Assembly (NCBI RefSeq): GCF_000172555.1
Contig: NZ_ABOX02000052.1
Span: 1-53,453 of the forward strand
Length of the DNA stretch: 53,453 nt
Origin: Pedosphaera parvula Ellin514
GTDB taxonomy: Bacteria > Verrucomicrobiota > Verrucomicrobiia > Limisphaerales > Pedosphaeraceae
Direction of reading: 5' to 3'
Part shown: positions 9,701 to 20,244 of the stretch, piece after piece
How positions within the stretch are numbered: position 1 is the stretch's first letter
How the letters are laid out: each line of letters begins with the position of its first letter
Notes under the pieces: generated by a model
What the model was told of the DNA's origin: nothing
The model's database searches: none
What the model saw: the letters and a program-made list of their open reading frames with translations, nothing else
Position numbers and translations under genes: made by a program

Positions 9701-11191
9701 ATGTTTCCTGAATTTAATCCCCATCCAATTTTCAAAGATTACGTCCGCTATGAAACGCGCCGTCAATTCTTCCGGCGCGGCGCCAGTTTGATGGGTGCCG
9801 CCGCTCTTGGAATGTTGGCTCCCGGATTGGCGAAGGGTGCCGAAAAGGTTGCCTCTTTGTCACATGCGAAGAACCAACCAATTGGCCCACACTTCGCGCC
9901 CAGGGCTAAACGGGTGATTTATCTGCACATGGTAGGCGGACCACCGCAGATGGATCTCTACGATTACAAACCGGCCATGGGCGAATATTACGACAAGGAT
10001 TTGCCGGAATCGATTCGTATGGGACAGCGCTTGACCACAATGACGTCCGGCCAGGCCCGCTTCCCTATCGCCCCATCCAAATATAAGTTTCAGCAGCACG
10101 GCAAATCAGGCATGTGGGTCAGCGAACTGCTTCCCTGGACTTCCAAGATGGTTGACGATATGTGCTTCATTCGCTCCATGCACACCGAGGCCATCAACCA
10201 TGAACCGGCCATTTGCTACATGCAGACCGGCAACCAAATCACGGGCCGCCCCTGCCTCGGTTCATGGGTTTCTTACGGACTCGGTTCCATGAATTCTTCC
10301 CTGCCCACTTTCGTTGTGCTCGTGGCCAAGCCGACCAATACCGAGCAAGTCCAGGCAATCTCGGGTCGTCTCTGGTCCTCGGGTTATTTGCCCGGACAAC
10401 ACGCCGGCGTTTCCTTCCGTTCTGCAGGTGATCCCATCCTTTACATCAATAATCCCAATGGAGTTGATGCCAAGGTGCGTCGCAGCATGCTTGATGGATT
10501 GAAGGCGCTGAATGAAATGAATTATCATGATGTGGGCGATCCTGAAACCCATACCCGTATTAATCAGTACGAACTCGCCTTCCGCATGCAGGCGAGCGTC
10601 CCCGAACTGACCGACATGTCCGGCGAGCCCGAGTCCGTTTATCAACTCTACGGTAATGAAGCGAAGAAGCCCGGAACCTTTGCCAATACCGCCCTGCTCG
10701 CCCGTCGCATGGTGGAACGCGGCGTCCGCTTCGTTCAGATTTATCACAACAATTGGGACACGCATGCGAACGTCTCCGGTCGCCTGCCCATGCAGTGCAA
10801 AGACGTCGACCAACCCTGTTACGGCTTGATTCAAGATCTCAAACAACGCGGCATGCTGGACGATACCCTGGTGATTTGGGGCGGCGAGTTTGGCCGGACA
10901 ATTTACTCTCAAGGCGGCCTCTCCAAGGACAATTACGGACGCGATCACCATCCCCGCTGCTTCACCATGTGGATGGCTGGCGGTGGATCGAAAGGCGGAA
11001 CCATTTACGGCGAAACGGATGATTTCTCCTACAACATCGTCAAGGATCCAGTCCACATTCACGATTTTCATGCCACCGCCCTCCAGTTACTCGGCATGGA
11101 TCACGAACGCTTCACGTTCCGCTATCAAGGCCTCGACCAACGCCTTACCGGTGTTGAGGCCTCCCGTGTCGTCCGCGAGTTGATCGCCTGA
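9701..11191 (+). CDS. DUF1501 family Tat-exported protein (first copy)
   Basis: A 496-residue product whose N-terminus carries a Tat-type signal, TRRQFFRRGASLMGAAALGM, followed by an Ala-rich hydrophobic core and the cleavage-like region AKGAEKVAS. The mature part has the DUF1501 features APRAKRVIYLHMVGGPPQMD near the start, then [42 protein letters not shown] and DFHATALQLLGMDHERFT. The family belongs to the alkaline-phosphatase/sulfatase-like fold (the conserved Asp/His-rich motifs are metal-site-like), but its substrate is unknown. It begins 4 bases after the preceding DUF1553 gene and is almost certainly co-transcribed with it, forming a two-gene unit typical of Planctomycetes and Verrucomicrobia. 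A paralogue lies at 14461-15912. Confidence 0.92.
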   Translation: MFPEFNPHPIFKDYVRYETRRQFFRRGASLMGAAALGMLAPGLAKGAEKVASLSHAKNQPIGPHFAPRAKRVIYLHMVGGPPQMDLYDYKPAMGEYYDKDLPESIRMGQRLTTMTSGQARFPIAPSKYKFQQHGKSGMWVSELLPWTSKMVDDMCFIRSMHTEAINHEPAICYMQTGNQITGRPCLGSWVSYGLGSMNSSLPTFVVLVAKPTNTEQVQAISGRLWSSGYLPGQHAGVSFRSAGDPILYINNPNGVDAKVRRSMLDGLKALNEMNYHDVGDPETHTRINQYELAFRMQASVPELTDMSGEPESVYQLYGNEAKKPGTFANTALLARRMVERGVRFVQIYHNNWDTHANVSGRLPMQCKDVDQPCYGLIQDLKQRGMLDDTLVIWGGEFGRTIYSQGGLSKDNYGRDHHPRCFTMWMAGGGSKGGTIYGETDDFSYNIVKDPVHIHDFHATALQLLGMDHERFTFRYQGLDQRLTGVEASRVVRELIA

Positions 11192-11279
11192 CCGGCCGCA
11201 GCCATTTTCGCAAAACTTAGTCTGGTGCTCGATGCGTCTCAAAGGCACATTGACTGCCAAAGCTTTTGAACCGTGTTGT

Positions 11280-14200
11280 ATGGCTGTACGCCTTCAAACA
11301 TTATTTGCACTCTGGTTGATTCTGGAAATTGTCCCCAACGGGATAACATTGGCAGCGTCCCCCTCCGGGCAGGTTAACTTCAGTCGCGATGTCCTCCCCA
11401 TCCTTTCCGACAATTGTTACCAGTGCCACGGTCCGGACGAAGGAGCACGCAAAGCCAAACTCCGCTTCGATACCAAAGACGGCGCATTCCGCGTCAAGGA
11501 CGGCAAGGCGGTCATCGCTCCTGGCAAAAGCTCGAAAAGCGAACTCATCCGTCGCATCACCACCACCGACGTTGACGACCTCATGCCGCCGCCTAAATCG
11601 AATCGCAAATTGACTGCTCAACAAATTGACCTGCTCAGACGCTGGATTGATCAAGGAGCCGTCTGGAGCAGGCATTGGTCCTTCGAACCACCGCAACGTC
11701 CCGAGGTTCCGAAGGTCAAAAACACACGCTGGGCACAAAACCAGATTGACTCTTTCATCCTGGCCCGTCTGCAAAAGGAAAATCTCAAACCCTCACCCGA
11801 AGCCCGCAAGGAAACGCTCCTGCGCCGCATCACTTTTGATCTCACCGGTCTGCCACCCACCCTCTCCGAGATGGATGGCTTCCTTGCCGACAAATCTTCG
11901 AATGCGTACGAGAAAGTGGTCGACCGCCTGCTCGCTTCACCTCGTTACGGTGAGCGCATGGCCACCGACTGGCTGGATATCGCACGCTTTGCCGACACAC
12001 ATGGATATCAAATGGACCGGTACCGCGCGATGTGGCCTTATCGCGATTGGGTGATCAAGGCGTTCAACCAAAATCTCTCCTTCGATAAGTTCGTTCTCTG
12101 GCAACTCGCCGGCGATCTGGTGCCTAATGCCACCAAGGAACAACGCCTCGCCACTGCCTTCAATCGTCTTCATTGCCAGAATGAGGAAGGTGGCATCGTT
12201 GAAGAGGAATACCGTGTTGCCTACGTTGTCGATCGCGTGAACACCATGGGCACTGCGTTCCTTGGCCTCACCTTCGAATGCTCCCGCTGCCATGATCATA
12301 AATTCGACCCCATCACACAAAAAGATTATTACTCTCTCTTCTCCTTCTTTCAAAATATCGATGAGTCAGGCCAGACTAGCTACTTCACCGACTCAATGCC
12401 GGTGCCAACCTTGTTGCTCTCGGACGACGCGACCGATACAAAGCTGGCCAGGCTCAACACTGAGATCACCAAAAAGGAACAGCAACTGGTGGCTGTTCGC
12501 GATACCGCGCTTGATGCCTTCGATGAATGGCTCAATACCAAAACCAACAAACTGGAAATCCCAGGTTTGATTGCCTCTTTTTCTTTCGATGAAATTGTTT
12601 CCAATAAAATTGCGAATGCTGCCGATCCCTCCAAGCCCGGCAACCCGGTGGAAAACCCGAAACTCGTCTCCGGAAAGTTAGGACAGTGCGCTGAATTAAG
12701 TGGTGAAAACGGTTTTACCTTCCCTGATCTTGGAAAGTTCAGCCGCACAGATCCATTCTCGATCAGCCTCTGGTTGCAAACATCCACGCTCGCCCCGCGT
12801 GCTGTCATTCTTCATCACAGCAAAGCCCCGATTGATGCGGGCAGTCGTGGTTATGAACTTTTACTCGAGAATGGCCGCGTGGCGGTTGGTCTGCACCACA
12901 TGTGGCCTGGCAATTCACTCAAGGTCACAACCAGCAATGCCATTCCAACCAACGAATGGGTGCACATCGCGATGACGTACGACGGCTCGAGCCACGCCAA
13001 TGGAGTGCAGATTTACATCGATGGCGAGCCAACGCCCCTCGAAGTCATCCGGGATGGATTGTTCAAGGATATCACTTACGAAAATGGCGAACCTGACCTC
13101 GCCATTGGCTACCGCTTTCGAGATAACGGTTTCAAAGGCGGGCGCGTGGATGAATTTAAACTTTTCAACCGCGCCCTGACTCCAATGGAGGTTTCATTGC
13201 TCGGCGGTCAGAATAGTTTTTCAAATACCTGGAATACCACAAACTCACAACTAACCTCGGTCCAACGCGACAATTTGTTTACCTTCTACTGCGCCACCAT
13301 TTACCGGCCCGGCTTTAAACTGAACGATCAATTACATCAATTACGCCAGGAGCAAAACAGCCTGATCAATCCCATCCCGGAAATAATGGTCATGCGGGAA
13401 CTGCCGCAACCCAAGCCTGCGTATATCCTCAAGCGAGGATCTTACGATGCCCATGGCGATCAAGTCTCGGCCAACACTCCCGCCGCACTGCCACCCCTTC
13501 ACGCCGACGAACCCCGCAATCGTCTCGGCCTCGCGCACTGGCTTCTCTCACCCGAAAACCCTTTAACCACCCGCGTCACCGTAAACCGCGCCTGGCAGAT
13601 GATGTTTGGTCGTGGACTGGTGGAAACGAGTGACAACTTTGGCCGTCAAGGTTCGTTTCCCACACATCCGGAACTGCTTGATTGGCTGGCCTGCGACTTC
13701 AGGGAAAGCGGATGGGACATGAAACATCTTCTCAAACTGATCGCTCTGTCCGCTACTTACCGACAATCCTCGCAAGCCAATTCCGAACTGCTCGCCCGCG
13801 ATCCTGCCAACGAACTTTTGGCCCGCGGCCCATCCCGTCGCCTCACGGCCGAGATGCTGCGTGACCAGGCACTCGCCACCAGTGGTCTGCTCGTCGAAAA
13901 AATAGGCGGCCCAAGTGTGAAACCCTATCAGCCCGAAGGTCTCTGGGAGGAAAAAGCAATGGGCGCTCCGCACTACGATCAAGGCCATGGTGATGACCTA
14001 CACCGTCGCAGCCTTTACACCTTTTGGAAACGCACAGTGCCCAACCCCGCCATGATTGCGTTCGATGCCAGTGAAAAAAACACCTGCACCGTGCGTCGTC
14101 AAAGCACCAGCACACCCTTGCAAGCCTTGGCCCTGCTGAATGATACCCAAATCATCGAAGCCGCCAGACACATCAGCCAGCGCATGCTCAAGGAAGGCGG

Positions 14201-14459
14201 CACGAACCTGGAAAGCCAGGTCTCCTGGACCTTCCGCCTGCTTACGGACCGCCGCCCCACAGCTAGGGAAGTTAAATTGCTGAAAGAACTTTATCAGGAG
14301 CAACGCGAGTTGTTTGCCAACGATAAACAGGCAACGGAGAAGTTGTTGGTTATCGGCGAAGTGAAAAACGATCCCACCCTAAACCCGGCGGATCTGGCCG
14401 CTGGCACAGTTCTCGCCGAGGCCATATTGAACCACGACGAAGCCGTAATGCGTAGATGA
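11280..14459 (+). CDS. Secreted PSCyt1-PSD1-LamG-DUF1553 protein (second copy)
   Basis: The open frame extends back to ATG 11232, but ATG 11280 gives a better secretory start ([20 protein letters not shown], cleavage near TLAAS), so it is preferred; the ribosome-binding site is weak for both. The architecture matches the first copy: PSCyt1 with NCYQCHGPD heme motif, DUF1549 starting [20 protein letters not shown], a LamG-like insert ([17 protein letters not shown], and [16 protein letters not shown]), and DUF1553 starting [20 protein letters not shown]. Length (about 1060 residues) and order are the same, while sequence is clearly diverged, so this is an old duplication. It probably acts with the DUF1501 protein encoded immediately downstream. 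The substrate is unknown. Confidence 0.92.
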   Translation: MAVRLQTLFALWLILEIVPNGITLAASPSGQVNFSRDVLPILSDNCYQCHGPDEGARKAKLRFDTKDGAFRVKDGKAVIAPGKSSKSELIRRITTTDVDDLMPPPKSNRKLTAQQIDLLRRWIDQGAVWSRHWSFEPPQRPEVPKVKNTRWAQNQIDSFILARLQKENLKPSPEARKETLLRRITFDLTGLPPTLSEMDGFLADKSSNAYEKVVDRLLASPRYGERMATDWLDIARFADTHGYQMDRYRAMWPYRDWVIKAFNQNLSFDKFVLWQLAGDLVPNATKEQRLATAFNRLHCQNEEGGIVEEEYRVAYVVDRVNTMGTAFLGLTFECSRCHDHKFDPITQKDYYSLFSFFQNIDESGQTSYFTDSMPVPTLLLSDDATDTKLARLNTEITKKEQQLVAVRDTALDAFDEWLNTKTNKLEIPGLIASFSFDEIVSNKIANAADPSKPGNPVENPKLVSGKLGQCAELSGENGFTFPDLGKFSRTDPFSISLWLQTSTLAPRAVILHHSKAPIDAGSRGYELLLENGRVAVGLHHMWPGNSLKVTTSNAIPTNEWVHIAMTYDGSSHANGVQIYIDGEPTPLEVIRDGLFKDITYENGEPDLAIGYRFRDNGFKGGRVDEFKLFNRALTPMEVSLLGGQNSFSNTWNTTNSQLTSVQRDNLFTFYCATIYRPGFKLNDQLHQLRQEQNSLINPIPEIMVMRELPQPKPAYILKRGSYDAHGDQVSANTPAALPPLHADEPRNRLGLAHWLLSPENPLTTRVTVNRAWQMMFGRGLVETSDNFGRQGSFPTHPELLDWLACDFRESGWDMKHLLKLIALSATYRQSSQANSELLARDPANELLARGPSRRLTAEMLRDQALATSGLLVEKIGGPSVKPYQPEGLWEEKAMGAPHYDQGHGDDLHRRSLYTFWKRTVPNPAMIAFDASEKNTCTVRRQSTSTPLQALALLNDTQIIEAARHISQRMLKEGGTNLESQVSWTFRLLTDRRPTAREVKLLKELYQEQRELFANDKQATEKLLVIGEVKNDPTLNPADLAAGTVLAEAILNHDEAVMRR

Positions 14460-14460
14460 T

Positions 14461-15912
14461 ATGAATTGCTCGCACGTCAACTTTCAGATGAATCGCCGCG
14501 ACTTCTTCAGCAAATTCGCCCTCGGTCTCGGCGGTGCCGCCTTGTTCGGCTTGCTGCGTAAGGATACCTTCGCCAGTGCGTCCGCTCCGGATCATTCTTT
14601 GAAAGGCATTCTGGATGTGCCGCATTTCGCACCGAAAGCGAAACGCATCATCTATCTGTTCATGAGTGGCGGACCATCACAATTGGATTTGTTCGATTAC
14701 AAGCCGCTGCTCAATAAGCGAAACGGTGAGGATCTGCCAGCCAGCGTACGCATGGGCCAACGGCTCACCGGCATGTCTGGAAATCAATCCACCCTGCCGC
14801 TCGCCGGTTCCATCTTCAATTTTGCTCAACATGGCCAGAGCGGTGCCTGGGTCAGCGAGCTGATGCCTTGGACTGCCAAACTCGCAGACGAACTTTGTTT
14901 CATCAAATCGTTGCACACGGAAGCCATCAATCACGACCCCGCCATCACATTTTTCCAGACTGGTTCACAACTTCCCGGACGCCCATCGATGGGCGCCTGG
15001 CTCAGCTACGGACTCGGCAGTACCAACCAAAACCTGCCTGCATTCACCGTTCTCATTTCCAAAGACCGCATCGATCAACCCTTGTATGCGCGTCTTTGGG
15101 GCAACGGTTTTCTACCCAGCACCCATCAAGGCGTGCAGTTCCGATCAGGCAAGGACCCGGTTCTTTATCTGGCCAATCCTGACGGCATTTCGGGCCAAAG
15201 CCGTCGCAAGATGCTCGACAAACTCGGCGAATTGCACGCGCTCCAGTTTCAGGATCTCGGTGATCCGGAGATCAACTCGCGCGTGGCTCAATATGAACTG
15301 GCTTACCGCATGCAAACATCCGTTCCCGATGTAATGGATATTTCCAGGGAACCAGCCAGCACGTTTGAACTCTACGGGACTGAATCAAAAAATCCCGGAA
15401 CCTTCGCCGCGAACTGCATCCTTGCCCGTCGCCTCGCCGAACGCGATGTGCGATTTATTCAGCTCTATCATCCCGGCTGGGATCACCATGGTGGCCTGCC
15501 CGCCGGCATCCGACGTCAATGCAAAGATGTCGATCAAGCCTGTTACGCGCTTATCACCGACCTGAAGCAGCGTGGTTTGCTCGAAGACACGCTCGTGGTC
15601 TGGGGCGGTGAGTTCGGCCGCACCAACTATTCACAAGGCAAGCTGACTCCCACGGATTATGGTCGCGACCATCACCCGCGATGTTTCACTGCCTGGATGG
15701 CCGGTGGCGGCGTGAAACCCGGCTTCAGCTATGGCACCACGGATGATTACGGTTATAGTGTGACGGAAAACCCGGTTCACGTCCACGACCTCCAGGCCAC
15801 CATCCTTCACCAACTCGGCATCGACCACGAAAAACTCACTTACAAATTCCAAGGCCGTTACTACCGCCTGACCGATGTTCACGGTGAAGTGGTAAAATCC
15901 ATCCTGGCTTGA
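14461..15912 (+). CDS. DUF1501 family Tat-exported protein (second copy)
   Basis: A 483-residue product beginning one base after the upstream stop, so translation is probably coupled. An alternative start at ATG 14488 gives [20 protein letters not shown], a textbook Tat signal with RRDFF, and may be the true one. The mature protein repeats the DUF1501 motifs of the first copy: [62 protein letters not shown] and [18 protein letters not shown]. It closes the second two-gene unit. A terminator-like hairpin follows at 15919-15942. Function in the periplasm is inferred from the family and the export signal; no substrate can be named. Confidence 0.92.
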   Translation: MNCSHVNFQMNRRDFFSKFALGLGGAALFGLLRKDTFASASAPDHSLKGILDVPHFAPKAKRIIYLFMSGGPSQLDLFDYKPLLNKRNGEDLPASVRMGQRLTGMSGNQSTLPLAGSIFNFAQHGQSGAWVSELMPWTAKLADELCFIKSLHTEAINHDPAITFFQTGSQLPGRPSMGAWLSYGLGSTNQNLPAFTVLISKDRIDQPLYARLWGNGFLPSTHQGVQFRSGKDPVLYLANPDGISGQSRRKMLDKLGELHALQFQDLGDPEINSRVAQYELAYRMQTSVPDVMDISREPASTFELYGTESKNPGTFAANCILARRLAERDVRFIQLYHPGWDHHGGLPAGIRRQCKDVDQACYALITDLKQRGLLEDTLVVWGGEFGRTNYSQGKLTPTDYGRDHHPRCFTAWMAGGGVKPGFSYGTTDDYGYSVTENPVHVHDLQATILHQLGIDHEKLTYKFQGRYYRLTDVHGEVVKSILA

Positions 15913-15918
15913 ACGGAA

Positions 15919-15942
15919 AAGCCCGAGCCAAAGCCCGGGCTT
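15919..15942 (-). terminator. Stem-loop terminator between convergent genes
   Basis: AAGCCCG (15919-15925) pairs with CGGGCTT (15936-15942) around a 10-base loop. On the minus strand the stem is followed by TTTTCC, so it fits an intrinsic terminator for the deoxyhypusine-synthase-family gene, and may also stop the DUF1501 operon on the plus strand. Confidence 0.6.
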
Positions 15943-15969
15943 AACCTGCGACTATTATTGCACCACTGC

Positions 15970-17151
15970 TTAACGGTCGCGATCGATATTCTTATTCAAG
16001 CCAATACCGCTGGAGCGCTTGGCAACCTTGCGACTGGTCTTGATCTTGGTCACCGTGCCGGTCTTAAGGTAAAGGCCCTTGATGGTATCAAGCAATTCAT
16101 CGCGGCGGTTGTAAAGACGTTTGAGCTTTCGCGGCTTGACCCGGCTCAGGCAATACGCGGTCAGCAGCGGCAGCGAAATGGTGGAATCCACGTAGGCAAC
16201 GACGCAGTCAGGCAAGGTGTTCGGGTCCACTTTGCCCCAGCTTACTGCTTCAGCCGGCGTGGCACCGCTCAACCCACCGGTGTCCGGACGCGCATCGGTG
16301 CATTGAAGGAAATAATCATGGCCCTTTTCCTGGATGCCCATTACTTCCTGAATCTGTGGCTCGGTTTGCAGCATGAAATTCTTAGGTGACCCGCCACCGA
16401 GAATGAACACGGATGACTTGTGTCCGCTCGACTTGGCTTCATACACAATCGCAGCCGTCTGATTCACATCACGATTCACATCCATCAGCAATTTGGAATC
16501 ACGCAGCGCCATCGCGGCCACATTCATGCCGATCGAACTATCGCCCGGGCTGCTCGTGAAAATTGGAATGCCACATTCATAAGCCGTGGCCAGCACGGAG
16601 CTATCCTTCAGCCCCAGCTTTTTGCCGCGCTCGGAAACGTATTTGCCCAACAGATAATGAAACTCATCGGTGCCCATCGTGCGTTGGAACTCCGGCCCTT
16701 TGATTACTTCCCGAACAAACGCGTCGGTATCGAGCAGCACATTATAGTCGAACAGCACATCGTAAATACGGATGACGCCGTCCTTGTGCAGTTCTATGTC
16801 GTTCAAAAAGGGTGAACCGGCGTAGAGCTTCATGTTGAGGCCGTAGTGAAGATCATGGTAAAGATTGGCCCCGGTCGAAATAATCCAATCCACAAAACCC
16901 GCCTTCATGAATGGAATGAGGCAGGACTTGCCCAGTCCCGCCGGCGTCAAGGCGCCGGTCAGGCTCATGCCAATGAATCCATCCTTCGGCAGCATCTTCT
17001 CGGTCAAAAGTTGTGCCGCTTCGCGAATGCGTCCCCCGTTGTACGCCAGAAAGGTTTGATCGATCAGGTCCGCAGCGGAAATATTTTTGCCCACGCCCAA
17101 CGGATTGAGGCGGGGATACGCAGCAAATTTACGTGATACACTCTTGCTCAT
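15970..17151 (-). CDS. Deoxyhypusine synthase family protein (possibly homospermidine-forming)
   Basis: A 393-residue member of the deoxyhypusine synthase fold. The family transfers the aminobutyl group of spermidine, via NAD+ and a covalent lysine imine, to an acceptor: a lysine of eIF5A in archaea and eukaryotes, or putrescine in bacterial homospermidine-forming relatives. The catalytic-lysine motif EAVSWGK is intact (K307), as are the NAD-site stretches [12 protein letters not shown] near the start, [11 protein letters not shown], and [14 protein letters not shown]. The extra N-terminal residues [17 protein letters not shown] and a basic C-terminal tail ([14 protein letters not shown]) are seen. 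The gene is alone on the minus strand, without visible polyamine genes beside it. Bacteria lack eIF5A, so a polyamine product is more likely than protein hypusination, but this cannot be decided from sequence alone. Confidence 0.88.
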   Translation of the reverse strand: MSKSVSRKFAAYPRLNPLGVGKNISAADLIDQTFLAYNGGRIREAAQLLTEKMLPKDGFIGMSLTGALTPAGLGKSCLIPFMKAGFVDWIISTGANLYHDLHYGLNMKLYAGSPFLNDIELHKDGVIRIYDVLFDYNVLLDTDAFVREVIKGPEFQRTMGTDEFHYLLGKYVSERGKKLGLKDSSVLATAYECGIPIFTSSPGDSSIGMNVAAMALRDSKLLMDVNRDVNQTAAIVYEAKSSGHKSSVFILGGGSPKNFMLQTEPQIQEVMGIQEKGHDYFLQCTDARPDTGGLSGATPAEAVSWGKVDPNTLPDCVVAYVDSTISLPLLTAYCLSRVKPRKLKRLYNRRDELLDTIKGLYLKTGTVTKIKTSRKVAKRSSGIGLNKNIDRDR

Positions 17152-17213
17152 GCGCGCAGTGTTACCAAAATTCCGGCAAACGCAAATTTTTTTTGCGTAT
17201 CAATAAAGAAAAA

Positions 17214-17239
17214 GCCCTCGCCGGAACTCCGACGAGGGC
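17214..17239 (-). terminator. Intrinsic terminator with T-rich flanks on both strands
   Basis: GCCCTCGCCGG (17214-17224) and CCGACGAGGGC (17229-17239) form an 11-base stem with one mismatch and the tetraloop AACT. On the minus strand it is followed by TTTTTCTTT, directly downstream of the fatty acid hydroxylase gene, which is its likely target; on the plus strand ATTTTTATT follows. Confidence 0.8.
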
Positions 17240-17265
17240 AGGATTTTTATTCGTTAAATCAACAA

Positions 17266-17877
17266 TTACTCTGCCACGGCAAACTTGGGCAACCGGGTCT
17301 TCGCATTCTTCGGCTGCACATTCGGCACCGAAGGACCTTCTGCCTGTTTGAAATGCACTTTGGAGCGCAGCAGCAGGGTTCCCAAAATCAAATCAGCCAG
17401 AGGGAGCACTACATTAAAATTCTTGTGCATATAACGATGATGCAAAAGATGATGGCCGTTTAGGCGGAAGAAGATGCCGGAGCGTTCGATATTGCGCTTC
17501 CTTGGCAGGTGCATGCACCAGTGGATGTACTCATAAGCGCCGTAATAGCTGGCGCAAGCCAGGGCCGCGCCGCAGGCAATGGCCCAATGTCCAAGCAGCC
17601 ATGAAGCCAGCACGAAAGGAAGCATTCCAACTGCAATCAACACCGGGCCGTTCCACCATGCCATGGGGATCGTGTGCTTGTCCTTTTCATCAATCAAATG
17701 ATAAGTATGGTCGGCCTTGAAAATTTGGTGGTGAACCACGGCATGAGCTTGGAAGGCATAATCAAATTTGCCCACCGGCCGATGCATGATATACTTGTGA
17801 AGCACCCACTCAAAGAGGGATGCGAAAAAGATGCCGATTACAAAACTTGCGGACATCCAAAAGAAAAATATAGACAT
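17266..17877 (-). CDS. Fatty acid hydroxylase / sterol desaturase superfamily membrane protein
   Basis: The frame opens at TTG 17904, but ATG 17877 (MSIFFFWMSASFVIGIFFAS) is the first normal start and leaves the full domain, giving 203 residues. The protein carries the histidine clusters of this di-iron membrane superfamily: HKYIMH in the first transmembrane region, HAVVHHQIF, HTYH, then YEYIHWCMH and GHHLLHHRYMH near the C-terminus. These ligate two irons used for oxygen-dependent hydroxylation or desaturation of lipids. Four hydrophobic segments surround the clusters. The C-terminal 30 residues are polar and basic. The exact lipid substrate (fatty acid, carotenoid or hopanoid-like) cannot be inferred. 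It lies on the minus strand, divergent from the lipid A genes. Confidence 0.85.
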   Translation of the reverse strand: MSIFFFWMSASFVIGIFFASLFEWVLHKYIMHRPVGKFDYAFQAHAVVHHQIFKADHTYHLIDEKDKHTIPMAWWNGPVLIAVGMLPFVLASWLLGHWAIACGAALACASYYGAYEYIHWCMHLPRKRNIERSGIFFRLNGHHLLHHRYMHKNFNVVLPLADLILGTLLLRSKVHFKQAEGPSVPNVQPKNAKTRLPKFAVAE

Positions 17878-18032
17878 AATTCTGCTAATCAAAAGAAGCC
17901 GCAAAGAACCGACAGATTTCCACCCGGAAGCCTAACACCAATTCATACCCGGCTTTCGTGCCACTTTCCGCGCTTTTGCTCACTTAGTCAAATCACAATT
18001 CGTCAATTTTAATTAAAAATAATTGAACGTAT

Positions 18033-18047
18033 ATCGATTAAATCGAT
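18033..18047. promoter_or_regulatory. 15-base palindrome upstream of lpxK
   Basis: ATCGATT (18033-18039) and AATCGAT (18041-18047) form a perfect palindrome around one central base, in an AT-rich divergent promoter region. It may be an operator for the lipid A genes or the divergent hydroxylase gene; the binding protein is unknown. Confidence 0.35.
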
Positions 18048-18110
18048 GAAATGTTTCTTTCTCAGCCTTCCGCTTGCCCTCTTTGCCACACCTTGGCAGA
18101 CTATGCTTGC

Positions 18111-19283
18111 ATGCGTGAATCTATCCGTGCGTGGACGGAATCCATTGAAACGTTCCTTTTAGACGTGATTTTTGAGCAACGCCGCGGTTACGTGGCGGGG
18201 CTCGTCCGCGCCATTTTGTACTCGCTTTCCAAAATTTTCCAAGTCGCTGTTAAAACCCGGCGTTTCCTCTATAACGTTCGCATTATGCGCGATTCCACCC
18301 TCGGGGTACAAGTAATCGCGATCGGTAACCTTACGGTGGGTGGTACCGGCAAAACACCCGTGGTGGAGAAATTTGCCCGGGAACTCAAAGATCAAGGTCG
18401 AACGGTTGCCATCTTATCACGAGGCTATCGCTCCAAACCTCCTCCGTTTCGTAAACGTCTTGTAAACAAGCTTCTCTTTCAGGAAGATAGTACTCCTCCT
18501 CGAGTTGTTTCTGATGGTAAATCCCTGCTCCTGGATTCTGAAGCTGCCGGCGATGAACCTTACATGCTGGCCTCGAATCTCAAGGATGTCGTTGTGCTGG
18601 TTGACAAGGACCGCGTGAAAAGCGGTCGCTATGCGATTGAGAAGTTCGGCTGCGACACACTTCTCCTCGACGATGGATTTCAATATTGGAAGCTTCGTGG
18701 CCGCCGACAGGACATCGTTTTAATTGATCGCCAGCAGCCTTTTGGCAATGAACGCCTGCTCCCGCGCGGCACCTTGCGTGAACCCCCTTCGCATCTTGCC
18801 CGCGCCACCACCATTTTCATTACTAAAAGCGACGGCAAAACGGAGGAACTCAGAAAACGCATCGCTGAGTTAAACCCGACCGCGGGAATTATCGAATGCA
18901 TTCATCATCCGCTCTATTTTGAGGACGTATTTACCGGCCAACGTTGCGGCCTGGAATTAATCAAGGATCGTAAAGTCGCCTCCTTTAGTGGTATTGCTCA
19001 ACCAGAGAGTTTCGAGCACAGTCTCACCGCCTTGGGCGGAAACCTGGTGTATTCCAAGCGTTTTGCGGATCACCACCGTTTTTCGCAACAGGAAGTGCTT
19101 AATGCGATTAATCGGAGCAAGAAGCGTCAGGCGGAATTGATTATCACGACTCAGAAGGATGCCGTGCGATTTCCCAAGATTGATCGGCGCGACCTGCCCA
19201 TTTATTTTGTGCGGGTGGAAATCAAAATATTGAGCGGGGCGAAAGATTTTCAGGACTGCGTCCGCAAGATCTGCTTCCGCTAG
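18111..19283 (+). CDS. lpxK: Tetraacyldisaccharide 4'-kinase (lipid A)
   Basis: LpxK phosphorylates the 4' position of the tetraacyldisaccharide 1-phosphate at the cytoplasmic face of the inner membrane, giving lipid IVA. The start at ATG 18111 (MRESIRAWTESIETFLLDV) is preferred to ATG 18051, because the extra 20 residues look like untranslated leader. A hydrophobic N-terminal anchor segment (GLVRAILYSLSKIF) is followed by the Walker A motif GNLTVGGTGKTP (GGTGKT at residues 77-82), the catalytic stretch ILSRGYRSK, DGFQYWKLRGRRDI-like DDGFQYWKLR, and the C-terminal AGIAQPESFEHSL-like region (FSGIAQPESFEHSLTALGG). Length of 390 residues fits the family. It heads a run with an LpxL-type acyltransferase 6 bases downstream and a heptosyltransferase, an outer-membrane biogenesis unit. 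Confidence 0.93.
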   Translation: MRESIRAWTESIETFLLDVIFEQRRGYVAGLVRAILYSLSKIFQVAVKTRRFLYNVRIMRDSTLGVQVIAIGNLTVGGTGKTPVVEKFARELKDQGRTVAILSRGYRSKPPPFRKRLVNKLLFQEDSTPPRVVSDGKSLLLDSEAAGDEPYMLASNLKDVVVLVDKDRVKSGRYAIEKFGCDTLLLDDGFQYWKLRGRRQDIVLIDRQQPFGNERLLPRGTLREPPSHLARATTIFITKSDGKTEELRKRIAELNPTAGIIECIHHPLYFEDVFTGQRCGLELIKDRKVASFSGIAQPESFEHSLTALGGNLVYSKRFADHHRFSQQEVLNAINRSKKRQAELIITTQKDAVRFPKIDRRDLPIYFVRVEIKILSGAKDFQDCVRKICFR

Positions 19284-19289
19284 GCGACC

Positions 19290-20228
19290 ATGAACTTTTT
19301 GCTTTATTACATTGCCCGCGGGTTGATCGGCTTTCTCCAGGCACTCCCCATCACCTGGGTGGCCCACACCGGGCGTGCTGGAGGAGGCTTGTTTTATTAC
19401 CTCGATGCCCGGCATCGCCGCGTCGCTATCAAAAACATTTCCCTCTCCTTTCCAGAAAAGCCGGCCACTGAAGTCAAGGCCATCGCGAAGGAGAATTTCC
19501 GTCGCATTGGCGAAAACTGGTCTTGCGCCATCAAAACAGCGGCCATGACGTTCGACCAACTGAAGGAACATATGCAGGTCGTGGGCGTCAAAAAACTTCT
19601 ACCCAAAACCGAAACGGAAACGCCCACCAGCCGGGTTTTTGCCATCGGGCATTTTGGGAACTTCGAGTTATTTGCCCACGCAGTGCACATCCTGCCCTGG
19701 TATCAGGGTGCAACCACTTATCGCGCCATCCGTAATCCTGCCATCAACAAACTGGTGCTCTCACTGCGCGAACAGACTGGTTGCTTGTTTTTTGAGCGCC
19801 GCATGGATGGTGCAGCCTTGCGCGAGGCAACTCGTAAAAAGCATCTTTTGTTAGGCTTGCTCTCCGATCAGCACGCGGGTAACAGTGGCATGCGGCTCCC
19901 GTTCCTGGGACGGGATTGCTCCACGACCAAGGCCCCGGCTGTCTTCGCCATGCGCTACAACATGCCTTTGCATGTCTCCATCTGTTTCCGGACGCGCCCC
20001 GGATATTGGCGCATCGAAGTGAGCGATGAAATTCCCACTCGCGAGTTTGGGGAATCCCGCACTGTCGAAGCCATTATGCGTGACGTCAACTCCGCTCTGG
20101 AAGAGGCCGTTCGTCGTGATCCAGCCAATTGGTTTTGGGTTCATAATCGGTGGAAGCCAGCTCCTCAGAAGCCGGCCCAATCCAAACCGGAACCGGAGCC
20201 GGAGATGGAAGGTGAAGACGCTGCTTAA
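19290..20228 (+). CDS. Lysophospholipid/lipid A late acyltransferase (LpxL/HtrB family)
   Basis: A 312-residue acyltransferase of the LpxL/LpxM/HtrB family, which adds secondary acyl chains to lipid A precursors in the inner membrane. An N-terminal membrane segment (LLYYIARGLIGFLQALP) precedes the catalytic HX4E motif, H121-FGNF-E126 in AIGHFGNFELFAHA. Further family features are RNPAINKLVLSLRE, the LLGLLSDQHAGNSGMRLPFLG box and the APAVFAMRYNMPLHV box, ending in NWFWVHNRWK. The last 20 residues are Pro/Glu-rich. It starts 6 bases after lpxK and ends 16 bases before the heptosyltransferase, so the three are probably one transcript. Which acyl chain it adds cannot be told. Confidence 0.9.
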   Translation: MNFLLYYIARGLIGFLQALPITWVAHTGRAGGGLFYYLDARHRRVAIKNISLSFPEKPATEVKAIAKENFRRIGENWSCAIKTAAMTFDQLKEHMQVVGVKKLLPKTETETPTSRVFAIGHFGNFELFAHAVHILPWYQGATTYRAIRNPAINKLVLSLREQTGCLFFERRMDGAALREATRKKHLLLGLLSDQHAGNSGMRLPFLGRDCSTTKAPAVFAMRYNMPLHVSICFRTRPGYWRIEVSDEIPTREFGESRTVEAIMRDVNSALEEAVRRDPANWFWVHNRWKPAPQKPAQSKPEPEPEMEGEDAA

Positions 20229-20244
20229 ATTCCGGGACCATTAA

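Noticed and set aside
10262-11071. 269-codon minus-strand frame in the DUF1501 gene
   Set aside because: Shadow frame created by the codon use of the real gene on the plus strand.
17180-17198. ACGCAAA/TTTGCGT inverted repeat upstream of the deoxyhypusine-synthase-family gene
   Set aside because: Short AT-rich stem without a T-tract or a gene to terminate; could be chance in a promoter region.
18051-18110. Upstream extension of lpxK with cysteines (CPLCH) resembling a zinc motif
   Set aside because: LpxK has no such extension; the in-frame ATG 18111 fits the family start.
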